Assembly (NCBI RefSeq): GCF_006711645.1
Contig: NZ_CP041247.1
Location: 2,790,001 to 2,854,000, forward strand
Direction: 5' to 3'
Length of the DNA stretch: 64,000 bases
Source: Klebsiella electrica
Lineage (GTDB): Bacteria; Pseudomonadota; Gammaproteobacteria; Enterobacterales; Enterobacteriaceae
Under the pieces are notes generated by a model. It saw only the letters and a program-made list of their open reading frames with translations. It was not told where the DNA came from and ran no database searches. Made by a program: the position numbers and the translations under genes. The number at the start of each line of letters is the position of its first letter. The stretch's first letter is position 1. This document shows, in pieces, positions 28,672 through 40,363 of this stretch.

Positions 28672-31307
28672 TGTTGTTCCTTACACTTTTTACTGTCCGT
28701 ACAGCTGCGCACGGGGAGCACGGCATTTTGCTCAAACCATGCCTGTAAATTGTCGCCAAAACGTAAACTGCGCCACAGGTCAAAAATATTCTCTTGATGA
28801 GAATAGTTTAAATGCACCGTATTACTCTGCTCCCCGACGCGGCTGGTTCCGCTGATGGTCGCCTTCAGCGTCAGCATGCCCAGATTATCGAGATCGATGC
28901 GCGTCCATGAGCGGGAGATCTCCATATAGCGCAGCCAGTTAATCGCCGCCCCGGCGGAAATATTGTCGTTAACCATCGCATCCGCCATATCCTTATCAAG
29001 ACGTAAGGTCATCGGCCCCGGGTTACCCAGCCAGCCGTCTTTAATGATCCATTTGTCATTGTTCAGCCACAGCGGCAGCGCGCCGTTAAAGGCGCCGGAC
29101 ATGGCAAACTGCTTGATATTTATCGCGCTCACCAGTTCGCTGCTGGAGATGTGCTGTAAACGCAGTAGCGCCGGGTCATGCTGCGGCATCCGCAGCTGCT
29201 GCATGGTCACCTTACCCCCGAGAATATCCACGCTGACGTTACTCAGTTGCAGCGGTTCGCTCTCGCTCCAGGGCCAGGAGCCCTGCAGATCCGCCGAGAG
29301 GTTTTTCGCCGTCACCTGGTTGACGACTTCGCCGATACGCAGCGATACCGGACGCCGGGTCCCCAGTTGCCAGGTCCCCTGACTAAAGCGGAAAGGCAGA
29401 ACAAAATCTACGCCATTAATCTGATTATCAGGCATCCAGGCGCTGCCGCCTTTTAAGACGCCGTGGCCACCGGCTTCAAATCCCTGGTCTGCCGCCGCGG
29501 AGAAGGCCACCTGCGCATACAACATGCCTTCGCGCAGGTTCATTTTCCAGTCTGGCGGCACCAGCGGCTGAAACACGGTTAACGACTGTTTCGGCCACCA
29601 GGCCTGGCCCCGCAGACGTTCGCCGTCCCAACGCCCGGTGACCCGCACGGGACCTATCTTATTGGCATGGAGCGCCCCGTTGAACTGAAACCAGGTGGGA
29701 TCCCGTCCATCTATCTTGAACTTTAAGGTCGAGGGAGGCAGTTCGCTGCCGCTGCTAAAGCTGGTTTTACCCGCATCCAGCGACAGCGTGCCGGTCAGTT
29801 TCGGGTGCTGCTCGCCGCGCAGCCAGTGAACCGGTTCGTCTAAGGTTAACCGCGGCGTGCTGACCAGCATCGTGCCGTACTGCAGTTTATCGAAGCCCGT
29901 CGACAGGCTGTTCAGCACTATCGAATTGTCTACCCACGCCCCGGCCCCTTTGACGTCCCACTTCGCCTGCATCGGCGTAAAGCGGCCCTCGCCCCAGTAG
30001 CGCCACTGCCAGCGGCCGCTGTCGGGCATAAAGTTGTCGGCCTGGCCGTCAAGGTGCAGCGTGAAGTCGCCCATTTGCTGTTCGTGAGCGCGCAAAATGG
30101 CCTGCAGACGGCCGTCGATGCCCTGCTGAGTGACCTTCACCCCGGCTAACGGCAGGCGGACTTCATCAATATTGAGCGTGTCAATGACCCGACCACGGGA
30201 GCGCAGCAGCGCGCCGGGATGGAACGCCAGTATAGGCGCGGTCAGCGGCCCGCTCAGGTTCGCCGGCAGCCCGGCATAGACAATCAGATCGCCAAGCTTG
30301 ACCTCGCCGGTTAACTGCAACGGCATGTCGCTGTTGTCCATGCTCAGTTTGCCAGGACCTAGCGTCAGCACAGCGTTGCCCTTCCCGGCGTCGCCGTGGG
30401 TGAGAACATTGAGACGACCGCTGACCCGCATCTGCTCGGTGCCCTGTTGCCAGTTGCCAACCGACAAGGCCACCCGGCCGCTCAGCGGATACCCGGCATA
30501 CTCGGTGCTCCAGCGGCCATCGCTGATGGCAATACGATCCGGGGTGATTTCCCAGGGCAAATCGAGCATCGGCTGCACATCGCCGCGCGGCGTAACCAGC
30601 AACTGTCCACGGTTTTTCTGCCACTCCAGCTCCGCATCAACCAGCCCTGCCGTCTGCGGAAATTCGAGCGTGGCGATCAGATGACCATCCACCGGCAAAC
30701 CGTCCGGCACCAGCGGCATATGAAACTCGCCCACCAGCTTCACCGGTGCCTGTCCCTCGATCAGCTGCGCGGAAAAGTCGCTCACCGTCAGCGCCTGTCC
30801 ACGCAGGCGCGCCTGCAGCGTCAGCTCTTTACCGCTGTAGCCGATATCCTGCTGCTGCGGAGTCAATGACATCGCCAGCCGTCCCTGCCACTTTTCCCAC
30901 GGCGAGAGACGCAGGTTCTCAATTGTCAACCAGCTATAGGGAAGCATGGACTGCCATTCCGCCAGCGTGCGCGGCGCGCCGGATGCCGGTTCGCTTTCAG
31001 GCAGCTTGCTCAGGCAGGCGCTGTTGATATCAAGTTCGTCAACCTGCAACCGCCAGCGGCTGGGATGGGAGAGCCGGGCGTTGGTTATCCGGGCCAGCTC
31101 GCAGTCGCCGACCAGATAGCGTAAATCGGGAATGCGCAGCGCAGAACGCGTCAGGCGCGGACTGTCATGCAGCGCAATACGAGTTCCCTCAGGCAGCCAG
31201 ATCCCTGCCAGGGTAGGAACCCAATGGGTAAGCGTCGACAACAAGGCCAACGGTAGCAGAATCAATGCTAAGAATAGCGCGATGGCGGCTTTATATTTAC
31301 CCCTCAT
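28668..31307 (-). CDS. ydbH: YdbH, AsmA-like intermembrane phospholipid transport protein
   Basis: 879-residue protein with one N-terminal transmembrane anchor (AAIALFLALILLPLALLSTL, residues 7-26) and a long periplasmic beta-rich body. It is one of the three redundant AsmA-like proteins (with TamB and YhdP) that carry phospholipids between the membranes. Length equals E. coli YdbH. No obvious ribosome site precedes ATG 31307. It is first in the ydbH-ynbE-ydbL operon. Confidence 0.95.
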   Translation of the reverse strand: MRGKYKAAIALFLALILLPLALLSTLTHWVPTLAGIWLPEGTRIALHDSPRLTRSALRIPDLRYLVGDCELARITNARLSHPSRWRLQVDELDINSACLSKLPESEPASGAPRTLAEWQSMLPYSWLTIENLRLSPWEKWQGRLAMSLTPQQQDIGYSGKELTLQARLRGQALTVSDFSAQLIEGQAPVKLVGEFHMPLVPDGLPVDGHLIATLEFPQTAGLVDAELEWQKNRGQLLVTPRGDVQPMLDLPWEITPDRIAISDGRWSTEYAGYPLSGRVALSVGNWQQGTEQMRVSGRLNVLTHGDAGKGNAVLTLGPGKLSMDNSDMPLQLTGEVKLGDLIVYAGLPANLSGPLTAPILAFHPGALLRSRGRVIDTLNIDEVRLPLAGVKVTQQGIDGRLQAILRAHEQQMGDFTLHLDGQADNFMPDSGRWQWRYWGEGRFTPMQAKWDVKGAGAWVDNSIVLNSLSTGFDKLQYGTMLVSTPRLTLDEPVHWLRGEQHPKLTGTLSLDAGKTSFSSGSELPPSTLKFKIDGRDPTWFQFNGALHANKIGPVRVTGRWDGERLRGQAWWPKQSLTVFQPLVPPDWKMNLREGMLYAQVAFSAAADQGFEAGGHGVLKGGSAWMPDNQINGVDFVLPFRFSQGTWQLGTRRPVSLRIGEVVNQVTAKNLSADLQGSWPWSESEPLQLSNVSVDILGGKVTMQQLRMPQHDPALLRLQHISSSELVSAINIKQFAMSGAFNGALPLWLNNDKWIIKDGWLGNPGPMTLRLDKDMADAMVNDNISAGAAINWLRYMEISRSWTRIDLDNLGMLTLKATISGTSRVGEQSNTVHLNYSHQENIFDLWRSLRFGDNLQAWFEQNAVLPVRSCTDSKKCKEQQ

Positions 31308-31519
31308 GGGCAGTTAATATCCTGATTCAACAAAAGTAAAAGCCGAAAGTAGCGCGTATTGTGGCACGTTCGACCAGCGAGTTAAAGTTTCTATCCAGCC
31401 TAAGAATAGTTGCTGAGACATCATCGTTATGGTGAATTTTTGCCATTCGCTTATTTAACCACCATTTAGCCAGCGCCTGTCACACTCGCTGGAATCGTTC
31501 AAACAAGTGGGTGGACCTC

Positions 31520-32020
31520 GTGGAGTTTTTTGTTTCGCTTATTGACTATGCCCAACGCCACTATTCCTTCCTGCTGCTGCTGGTCTTCCTGCTGACCTTC
31601 AGCAAATCCTGTGCGCTGATTTCCCTGCTGGTGCCGGGCACTTCCGGACTATTGCTGCTCGGCCCGCTCGCCTCCGCCAGCCTGAATCACTTCTTATTTA
31701 TGTGGCTCAGCGCCAGTCTGGGGGCAATCGGCGGATTCTGGATCTCCTGGTGGCTGGGACGACACCATCAGTATCGGCTGCTACAGCTTCGCTGGTTGCG
31801 CGGCGAACGGCTGGCGCGTAGTCTGGCTTTTCTTCATCGCCACGGCGCATGGGCGGTGTTTTTCGGGCGTTTTCTCTCACCGCTGCGCGCCATACTCCCC
31901 CTGGCCAGCGGCGTCAGCGGCACTCCGTTCTGGCATTTTCAGTTGGCCAATGTCAGCTCGGGATTCCTCTGGCCACTGCTCCTGCTGGCTCCCGGCGCCT
32001 TCAGCTTCAGTTTTTGGTAA
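31520..32020 (+). CDS. DedA-family membrane protein
   Basis: 166-residue integral membrane protein of the DedA (SNARE-associated) family, thought to be undecaprenyl-phosphate or lipid flippases. The family motif FFGRFLSPLRAILPLASGVS is present near residues 118-137, and hydrophobic segments run at about 15-35, 40-75 and 135-165. It is shorter than most DedA proteins (about 200). I prefer GTG at 31520, five bases after GGTGG; GTG at 31511 in frame is the alternative. It is divergent from ydbH and upstream of ldhA. Confidence 0.8.
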   Translation: MEFFVSLIDYAQRHYSFLLLLVFLLTFSKSCALISLLVPGTSGLLLLGPLASASLNHFLFMWLSASLGAIGGFWISWWLGRHHQYRLLQLRWLRGERLARSLAFLHRHGAWAVFFGRFLSPLRAILPLASGVSGTPFWHFQLANVSSGFLWPLLLLAPGAFSFSFW

Positions 32021-32166
32021 AATACATTGTGTTTTAAAGAGATACCTCAATTCAGCGATATGCTCTAGAATTAAGGTTATATCCGCCAGGTTAAACTAAT
32101 TTTTAAGATTTGTACGAATATTTTAAATATGCTACCGTGACGGTATAATCACTGGAGAAAAGTCTT

Positions 32167-33156
32167 ATGAAAATCGCTGTGTATAGTACAAAGCAGTACG
32201 ATAAAAAGTACCTTCAGCATGTTAATAATACATATGGCTTTGAACTCGAATTTTTCGACTTCCTGTTAACCGGGAAAACCGCGAAAACGGCAAACGGTTG
32301 TGAAGCCGTGTGCATATTTGTCAACGATGACGGAAGCCGTCCGGTACTGGAAGAGCTGAAAGCCTATGGCGTGAAATACATCGCCCTGCGCTGCGCCGGG
32401 TTTAACAACGTCGATCTGGATGCGGCCAAAGAGCTGGGTCTGCGCGTTGTCCGCGTTCCCGCCTATTCGCCGGAAGCGGTCGCTGAACATGCCGTCGGTA
32501 TGATGATGTCGTTGAACCGCCGCATCCACCGCGCCTACCAGCGTACCCGCGATGCTAACTTCTCGCTGGAAGGCTTAACCGGCTTTACCATGCACGGTAA
32601 AACCGCCGGGGTGATCGGGACCGGCAAAATCGGCGTTGCCACGCTGCGTATTCTGAAAGGGTTTGGCATGCGCCTGCTGGCGTTCGATCCCTACCCAAGC
32701 GCCGCAGCGCTGGATCTTGGCGTCGAGTATGTCGATTTGCCGACGCTGTATGCGCAGTCCGATGTTATCTCCCTGCACTGTCCGCTGACGGAAGAGAACT
32801 ACCATCTGCTGAATCATGCGGCGTTTGAGCAAATGAAAAACGGCGTGATGGTGATCAACACCAGTCGCGGGGCGCTGATTGATTCTCAGGCGGCTATCGA
32901 TGCGCTGAAACACCAGAAAATCGGCGCACTGGGCATGGACGTGTATGAGAACGAGCGCGATCTGTTCTTCGAAGACAAGTCCAATGACGTGATTCAGGAT
33001 GACGTTTTCCGTCGCCTCTCTGCCTGTCATAACGTGTTGTTCACCGGGCATCAGGCTTTCCTCACCGCCGAAGCGCTGATCAGCATTTCACAAACCACCC
33101 TTGATAACCTGCGCCAGGTCGATGCTGGCGAAACCTGCCCGAACGCGCTGGTCTGA
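32167..33156 (+). CDS. ldhA: Fermentative D-lactate dehydrogenase
   Basis: 329-residue NAD-dependent D-2-hydroxyacid dehydrogenase, reducing pyruvate to D-lactate in mixed-acid fermentation. The Rossmann motif VIGTGKIGVATLRILKGFG is near residue 150. The catalytic arginine is in NTSRGALID, the glutamate in DVYENERDLFFE and the histidine in FTGHQAFLT. GGAG precedes ATG. Length equals E. coli LdhA. Confidence 0.97.
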   Translation: MKIAVYSTKQYDKKYLQHVNNTYGFELEFFDFLLTGKTAKTANGCEAVCIFVNDDGSRPVLEELKAYGVKYIALRCAGFNNVDLDAAKELGLRVVRVPAYSPEAVAEHAVGMMMSLNRRIHRAYQRTRDANFSLEGLTGFTMHGKTAGVIGTGKIGVATLRILKGFGMRLLAFDPYPSAAALDLGVEYVDLPTLYAQSDVISLHCPLTEENYHLLNHAAFEQMKNGVMVINTSRGALIDSQAAIDALKHQKIGALGMDVYENERDLFFEDKSNDVIQDDVFRRLSACHNVLFTGHQAFLTAEALISISQTTLDNLRQVDAGETCPNALV

Positions 33157-33281
33157 AAATCCTTCCCCTTTTGTGCCCTCCTTCCACGGGGGGCACATTC
33201 AGATAACCCCGACAGAAATTGCCCGCAGTAAAGTTAAACTGTGCTCATTCGATAGATATGATCAATGTTTCTGGAGGAAAA

Positions 33282-33704
33282 ATGAACAAGTTTGCTGCAC
33301 TGCTGGCGGCAGGAATGCTGTTATCTGGCTGCGTCTACAACAGCAAGGTCTCCACCGGCGCGGAGCAACTTCAGCACCATCGTTTCGTCCTGACCAGCGT
33401 CAATGGCCAGGCGCTAAAGGCGGGAACCAAACCGCTGGCGCTGAGTTTTGGCGAAGATATGTATGTTTCAGGCAACATGTGCAACGGCTTTAGCGGGAAA
33501 GGTAAAATCAGCGACGGCGAGCTGAAGGTCAAAACGCTGGTGATGACTGGTCAGCTGTGCGCCGATTCCCGGCAGAATACGCTGGACAGTACGCTGAGCA
33601 AAATGCTGCGCGATGGCGCACAGGTCGACCTGACGGAACATCAGCTGACGCTGGCCACCGCCGATCAGACCCTGGTCTATACCCTCGCCGACCTGGTCAG
33701 CTAG
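33282..33704 (+). CDS. hslJ: HslJ, META-domain outer-membrane lipoprotein
   Basis: 140-residue heat-inducible lipoprotein of the META family. The signal sequence ends in LLSGC, followed by the META domain (EQLQHHRFVLTSVNGQAL, then NMCNGFSGKGKISDGELKV). Linked in E. coli to heat shock and novobiocin resistance. ATG 33282 has TGGAGGAAA directly upstream, so the longer upstream frame is excluded. It ends by overlapping the convergent DUF333 gene by 4 bp. Confidence 0.95.
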   Translation: MNKFAALLAAGMLLSGCVYNSKVSTGAEQLQHHRFVLTSVNGQALKAGTKPLALSFGEDMYVSGNMCNGFSGKGKISDGELKVKTLVMTGQLCADSRQNTLDSTLSKMLRDGAQVDLTEHQLTLATADQTLVYTLADLVS

Positions 33705-33967
33705 TAGTTGCCGCAGCTTCCACCCGCTAACGCCTGCTCGCTGCAGCGCTTGCCGTTAGGTAACGCGCACATGCCGATTGTCGAACCGTCAAGCTGTCGT
33801 GCCACGGACAATGAGCCGCCAATCATCGCGCAGTTCGCCTGCCCTGAGCTGCTCATCGCGGCACGCATTCCCGGTGACACGTGTGCCGCCGTCGCCTGTT
33901 GAACCGGTTCGCTACTACAGGCCGACAATAATAACGCGGCACACCCTACTAAAAACGCAGCTCGCAT
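33701..33967 (-). CDS. Small DUF333 lipoprotein
   Basis: 88 residues: lipoprotein signal with lipobox LLSAC, then a DUF333 domain with paired cysteines (ANCAMIGGSLSVARQLDGSTIGMCALPNGKRCSEQAL). It resembles E. coli YdbJ/YoaF-type proteins found beside hslJ. ATG 33967 follows GGGGAG. Function unknown. It is convergent with hslJ; their last 4 bp overlap. Confidence 0.85.
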   Translation of the reverse strand: MRAAFLVGCAALLLSACSSEPVQQATAAHVSPGMRAAMSSSGQANCAMIGGSLSVARQLDGSTIGMCALPNGKRCSEQALAGGSCGNY

Positions 33968-34253
33968 CGTCTCTCCCCTCAGAAACTTCCCAAAATAAAC
34001 AAACCCCAGAATAATAGGCAGCGCAGCGCCTGACGTCGAGAGGCGAAATACGTATTTATGCGCCTCATTAACATTTCTTAGCAAATTTTCCGCCCAAATG
34101 TTGATCTTGTCAGGGGGCGAGTGCGTTTGCGGAAAACGCGGCGAAGATGAGCGGCTATCGCGACAAGCGGCCGCTCGCATTTTGTTGTGAAGCCGATCAT
34201 GTTTTAAAAAAAGGTTGTTGACTTAATCACCTGCTGAAAATAGCTTACAACAC

Positions 34254-34271
34254 TATGATAACGATTTCATA
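34254..34271. promoter_or_regulatory. Candidate operator O1 of the LacI-type repressor
   Basis: TATGATAACGATTTCATA, a near-palindrome of LacI/GalR type with central CG, eight bases before the regulator start. A matching sequence lies before the glucosidase gene (16 of 18 bases identical). A TTGACT box at 34218 could be the -35 element of the regulator promoter. Confidence 0.75.
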
Positions 34272-34278
34272 GACTGAT

Positions 34279-35277
34279 ATGGCAACGATAAAAGACGTAG
34301 CAGAAAAAGCGGGACTCTCGGTGACGACGGTCTCACGCTTCCTGAATAATCATCCTTATATCTCCGATGATAAAAAAGAGAAGATTCTGGCGGCAATGAA
34401 GGCGTTGGATTACGAGCCAAGCACCGTTGCCCAGCAGATGCGCGGGGTAAAAACATACCGTATCGGCGTGCTTATCTCGCGGATCACCAACCCGTTTTTC
34501 GCAAGCCTGGTCGACGCGCTGGAGGTCACCGCGCGTAAAAATGGCTATTCGGTACTGATCGTGCAAAACCACGACAGCGCGGGTGAAGAAAAGAATTGCC
34601 TCGATCTGCTGAAGAAGAAAATTATCGATGGCCTTATTTTATGCGCCGTCGAAAACGATAAAAATGTGCTGGAAAAATATCAGCAATATGGTCCGATTCT
34701 GCTGTGTAATACCAGCGTTGATAATATCAGCCTGCCGGTAGTAAAAGTTGACGACCGCCAGGCGACCTATAACGCCGTGATGTACCTGATTAACAAAGGT
34801 TATAAAAAAATCGCCTACTCCACCGGCGGCGCGTTTCAACAAAAAGGTCACGGCAGCAGAAGAAATAACGGCTTTAGTGAAGCCATGCAGGCGGGCAAGC
34901 TGGCTATTGATCCCGCGCTGATTTTCCGCCAGATGCATACCTATAAAGACGGGCAGCGTCTTGCCGATAACATTATGCAGATGGATATCGATAAACGTCC
35001 CGATGCCATCTTTGCCGGCAGTGACGAGGTGGCGTGCGGTTTAATTGCCAATCTGACCGCCAGGGGTATTAAGGTTCCGACCGATCTTGCGGTAATGGGT
35101 TTCGATAATTTACCGGTCGCGGAAATGATTAACGTCCCTCTCACCACCGTCAGCCAGCCTGTGGAGCAACTGGGGCGAATTTCGATTGAGCGTCTGCTTT
35201 CGCTCATTAACGGCACACGGTATCAGTACGATGAAAAAGATCTGCAATCTGAATTGATTATCAGAGCGTCCGCTTAA
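34279..35277 (+). CDS. LacI-family repressor of the alpha-glucoside locus
   Basis: 332-residue regulator. The N-terminal helix-turn-helix (ATIKDVAEKAGLSVTTVSRFLN, residues 2-23) and hinge helix (PSTVAQQMRG) are typical, followed by a periplasmic-binding-protein-like sugar domain (IGVLISRITNPFFASLVDALE onward). It is nearest in style to the sucrose/trehalose repressors ScrR and TreR. Operators O1 and O2 flank the gene, so it should control itself and the downstream operon. The inducer is probably the sugar phosphate delivered by the PTS. Confidence 0.9.
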   Translation: MATIKDVAEKAGLSVTTVSRFLNNHPYISDDKKEKILAAMKALDYEPSTVAQQMRGVKTYRIGVLISRITNPFFASLVDALEVTARKNGYSVLIVQNHDSAGEEKNCLDLLKKKIIDGLILCAVENDKNVLEKYQQYGPILLCNTSVDNISLPVVKVDDRQATYNAVMYLINKGYKKIAYSTGGAFQQKGHGSRRNNGFSEAMQAGKLAIDPALIFRQMHTYKDGQRLADNIMQMDIDKRPDAIFAGSDEVACGLIANLTARGIKVPTDLAVMGFDNLPVAEMINVPLTTVSQPVEQLGRISIERLLSLINGTRYQYDEKDLQSELIIRASA

Positions 35278-35291
35278 TTTTTTTATCTCAA

Positions 35292-35309
35292 TATGGTATC
35301 GATTTCATA
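35292..35309. promoter_or_regulatory. Candidate operator O2 before the glucosidase gene
   Basis: TATGGTATCGATTTCATA, 14 bp after the repressor stop and just ahead of the AAGGAGAAG ribosome site of the glucosidase. It shares 16 of 18 bases with O1. Since it lies so close to the start codon, it could act as a roadblock as well as a promoter operator. Confidence 0.75.
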
Positions 35310-35322
35310 TCAAGGAGAAGTT

Positions 35323-37008
35323 ATGAATATTCCCCGGCAATCCGCATGGTGGAAGGAATCTGTCATCTATCAGATCTATCCAAAGAGTTTTTATGACAGC
35401 AACAATGATGGGGTCGGCGACATTCGCGGCATCATCGAGAAACTGCCTTATCTCAAGACGTTAGGTATCACTGTGATTTGGGTATCACCGTTCTATCGCT
35501 CGCCGATGGCGGATAACGGATACGATATTGCCGATTATTTTGCTGTGAACCCTGACTTTGGCAGCATGCAGGATGTCGATGAACTGATCGCCCGGTCGGG
35601 AGAAATGGGCATAAAAGTGATGATTGATCTGGTCGTCAATCATACCAGCGACGAGCACGCCTGGTTTCAGCAGGCGCTGGCGGATCCTGAGTCCCCCTAT
35701 CGCGACTATTACATCTTTAAACCCGAAGTTAACGGCGCGCCGCCGAATAACTGGCGTTCCATTTTTGGCGGTAGCGCGTGGGAAAAAGTCCCCGGCGAAG
35801 CGATGTACTACCTTCATGTGTTCCATAAAAAGCAACCTGACCTGAACTGGGAAAATCCGGCATTACGTGAAAATATCTATGCAATGATTAACTGGTGGCT
35901 GAATAAAGGGATCGCGGGTTTTCGCATCGATGCAATCACCTTTATCAAAAAGGACCAGGATTTCGGCTCTCTTCCGGCGGATGGTATCGATGGCCTCGTC
36001 TCCATCAAAAATAAAGCCCGTAACAGACCGGGAATTGAGATTTTCCTGAACGAGCTAAAAGAAAAAACCTTCAGAAAATATCATTGCGTAACCGTTGGGG
36101 AAGCGCCTGGCGTGCCGCTGGATGAGTACGAGCGCTTTATCGGGCCCGAAGGATATTTCGACATGATCTTTGATTTTCATGCCGCCGATATCGACGTGGA
36201 AAATGGTTCTGAATGGTTCCGGCAATGCGACTGGGGTGTCAAAGAGTTCAGAGAAACCCTGTTTGCCAGTCAGCTTGCGTTTATCCGCGCGGGATGGGGC
36301 ACCTCGTTTATCGAAAATCATGACCAGCCTCGCGCGCTCTCTAAGCTGGTCAAGGACGTTAACTACCAGAACGACACCGGCGCCACGGCGCTGGCGGCGA
36401 TGTACTTTTTTATGCACGGCACGCCTTTTATCTATCAGGGGCAGGAGCTGGGGATGAAAAACTTCAGCCGCAGCGATATTAGCGAGTTTGATGATATTTC
36501 CAGCCTCGATAACTACTCTCGTTCGCTGGCGGAAGGTTTTAGTGCAGATGAGGCAATGGCGTTTATTAACCGACGTTCGAGAGATAATGCGCGCACGCCA
36601 TTTCCGTGGTCCAACGGCAGCAACGGTGGGTTTAACCAAGGGGCTAAACCGTGGCTGGCGTTTACATCCGACGATTTTTCGCTGAATGCGCAAGAGCAGA
36701 TCTCGCGGGAAAACTCCGTTTTTTCGTTTTATCAGCGCATGATTGCCTTGAGAAATATCGCGTTTCCCGAGACGCTTATTTATGGCCAGTTTACGCCGCT
36801 GAACAACGTTGCCGATGACATTATCGCTTATGAGCGATGTTCCGCCGACGCGCGTATTCTGTGCATCACTAATCTGAGCAGCAAAGCGCAGCCGTTTGCC
36901 TTACCTGACGGCGAAATTTTACTCAGCAATAACGACAATATGACTTCTCCGTTGCAACCCTACCAGACCCTTCTCATTAAGGTACATGCTAAAAATGAGC
37001 AAATATAA
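35323..37008 (+). CDS. GH13 alpha-glucosidase (oligo-1,6-glucosidase / isomaltulose-type)
   Basis: 561-residue cytoplasmic alpha-amylase-family enzyme. The conserved regions are I DLVVNHTSD (near 102), II GFRIDAITFI with nucleophile Asp203, III VGEAPGV with acid/base Glu260, and IV FIENHDQPR with Asp334. The QPDLNWENP motif (171-179) marks subfamily 31 or its near relatives, which hydrolyse isomaltose, isomaltulose or sucrose-type bonds. Paired with a PTS, it probably cleaves a phosphorylated or free alpha-glucoside. AAGGAG precedes ATG 35323. Its last 14 bases overlap the EIIBC gene. Confidence 0.88.
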   Translation: MNIPRQSAWWKESVIYQIYPKSFYDSNNDGVGDIRGIIEKLPYLKTLGITVIWVSPFYRSPMADNGYDIADYFAVNPDFGSMQDVDELIARSGEMGIKVMIDLVVNHTSDEHAWFQQALADPESPYRDYYIFKPEVNGAPPNNWRSIFGGSAWEKVPGEAMYYLHVFHKKQPDLNWENPALRENIYAMINWWLNKGIAGFRIDAITFIKKDQDFGSLPADGIDGLVSIKNKARNRPGIEIFLNELKEKTFRKYHCVTVGEAPGVPLDEYERFIGPEGYFDMIFDFHAADIDVENGSEWFRQCDWGVKEFRETLFASQLAFIRAGWGTSFIENHDQPRALSKLVKDVNYQNDTGATALAAMYFFMHGTPFIYQGQELGMKNFSRSDISEFDDISSLDNYSRSLAEGFSADEAMAFINRRSRDNARTPFPWSNGSNGGFNQGAKPWLAFTSDDFSLNAQEQISRENSVFSFYQRMIALRNIAFPETLIYGQFTPLNNVADDIIAYERCSADARILCITNLSSKAQPFALPDGEILLSNNDNMTSPLQPYQTLLIKVHAKNEQI

Positions 37009-38392
37009 AAATATCGCTGTTGATATCGTCAATACAATTGGCAAGGATAACATCGCTTCGGCGACCCACTGTGCGACACGTTTGCGCTTACAGGTAAAGG
37101 ATCGCCAGAGTATTGATGATGAAAAAATACGTAATATTAGTGAAGTGAAAGGTGTCTTTTACCATTCCGGCCAGTATCAGATCATTCTGGGTACCGGCAT
37201 CGTCAATAAAGTTTATCAGGCATTTATGGCCGAATTTCAGGTGGCGGAGGTCAGTAAAGACGAAATGACCCGACAGGACGCCGGGAGACTACAGCGAGGG
37301 ATCAGAAACCTTTCTGACGTCTTTGTTCCCATCGTGCCGATACTGGGTGCCACCGGGCTGTTTCTGGGGCTGAAAGGGGTCATGTTTAATGATACCGTGC
37401 TGTCTCTTTTTGGCAGTAGCGTGCAGGATATTCCCGTTTATCTCAAGACCCTGACGACCGTACTGTGCGACACCGCTTTTGCTTTTCTCGCCGCATTTAT
37501 TTGTTGGTCGGCCTTCAAGAAATTTGGCGGCACGCCGATTATCGGCTTTCTCATTGGCCTGATGCTGGTCTCTCCGTCACTCCCCAATGCCTATGACGTG
37601 GCGTATGGACATGCCTCGCCGATTTACGTATTGGGTTTTATCCCGCTGGTTGGCTATCAGGGTTCCATTCTCACTGCGCTGATTACCGGTATTATCGGGG
37701 CAAAGCTTGAAATCTATTTTCGCCGAATCATGCCAAACGCCATGGATCTGATATTCACTCCGTTCATCGTGATCCTGATTGCTATTGCGATAGCGCTATT
37801 CATTTTAGGTCCGCTGGTACACGGGTTTGAACATTATGCGGTGATGGCAATTGAGCAATTCCTTGCCCTGCCCGCCGGAATTGGCGGTCTGTTGATCGGG
37901 TTTATTTATCCCATCGCGGTCATGACCGGCATGCATCATATGTTCATTATGATTGAAACATCCCTGATTGCCGGGACCGGCTTTAATCCGCTGATCACCG
38001 TTTGCGCCATGTATGGTTTTGCTAATGCCGCCGTGTGCCTGGCGATTTCGTTGAAATCAAAAAATACGGCCTTTAAAACCGCCGGGATCTCGGCCACGGT
38101 AACGCAGCTACTGGGGGTGTCTGAGCCAGCGCTGTTCGGTATTGTCATGCAGTCAGGTATCCGCGCGATTGCTGTCATGCTCACCAGTTCAGCATTAGGC
38201 GGAATGATACTCTCTCTTTTATCAATCAAAGCTAACTCGTATGGACTGGCGGTACTGCTCTCGCCGCTGATGTATATATACGATAGCTATCAATTCGTGA
38301 GCTATATCATCGTGGGTATTGCGGTATTTATCTTTGCATTTATTACCGCCACGCTCTTCGTCAATACAAATAATCCGGTCGCGAAAAAATGA
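36995..38392 (+). CDS. PTS EIIBC, sucrose/alpha-glucoside type
   Basis: 465-residue membrane permease of the glucose-sucrose PTS superfamily. The EIIB domain (1-90) has the phosphorylation cysteine Cys26 in ATHCATRLRL, and KGVFYHSGQYQIILGTGIVNKVY matches ScrA. The EIIC domain (about 110-465) carries the usual hydrophobic helices and the GMHHMF motif. No EIIA domain is attached, so it likely uses EIIA-Glc (Crr). I set the start at 36995 from alignment to ScrA; ATG 36986 is possible. Confidence 0.88.
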   Translation: MSKYKNIAVDIVNTIGKDNIASATHCATRLRLQVKDRQSIDDEKIRNISEVKGVFYHSGQYQIILGTGIVNKVYQAFMAEFQVAEVSKDEMTRQDAGRLQRGIRNLSDVFVPIVPILGATGLFLGLKGVMFNDTVLSLFGSSVQDIPVYLKTLTTVLCDTAFAFLAAFICWSAFKKFGGTPIIGFLIGLMLVSPSLPNAYDVAYGHASPIYVLGFIPLVGYQGSILTALITGIIGAKLEIYFRRIMPNAMDLIFTPFIVILIAIAIALFILGPLVHGFEHYAVMAIEQFLALPAGIGGLLIGFIYPIAVMTGMHHMFIMIETSLIAGTGFNPLITVCAMYGFANAAVCLAISLKSKNTAFKTAGISATVTQLLGVSEPALFGIVMQSGIRAIAVMLTSSALGGMILSLLSIKANSYGLAVLLSPLMYIYDSYQFVSYIIVGIAVFIFAFITATLFVNTNNPVAKK

Positions 38393-38442
38393 GATAAATA
38401 AACCGCGATATATTTAATGTCCTGACTCGTCAACTTAAATAG

Positions 38443-40098
<1,656 letters not shown>

Positions 40099-40363
40099 GC
40101 CCATCCCAGCGCCGCCTTTAGCGTTTGCCAAAGGGGCGCTGTCGTCATAACGCCACCGCGGCTGCGGCTAAATAATCCGTGCAATATCATGGCGATTTAT
40201 CCGCAGCCCGGCCCGCAACACCAGAAATCGTGGATCAATTTGTGCACTTGAAAGCCTCACAACTTCAAGGGTATAGATAATGCCCGTATACTAGCCGCTA
40301 TAATTACAGGACCTGTAGCCGTTTGTCAGGTCTCTTCTTTTGCGCAATGTTAGGGTGTCTTTT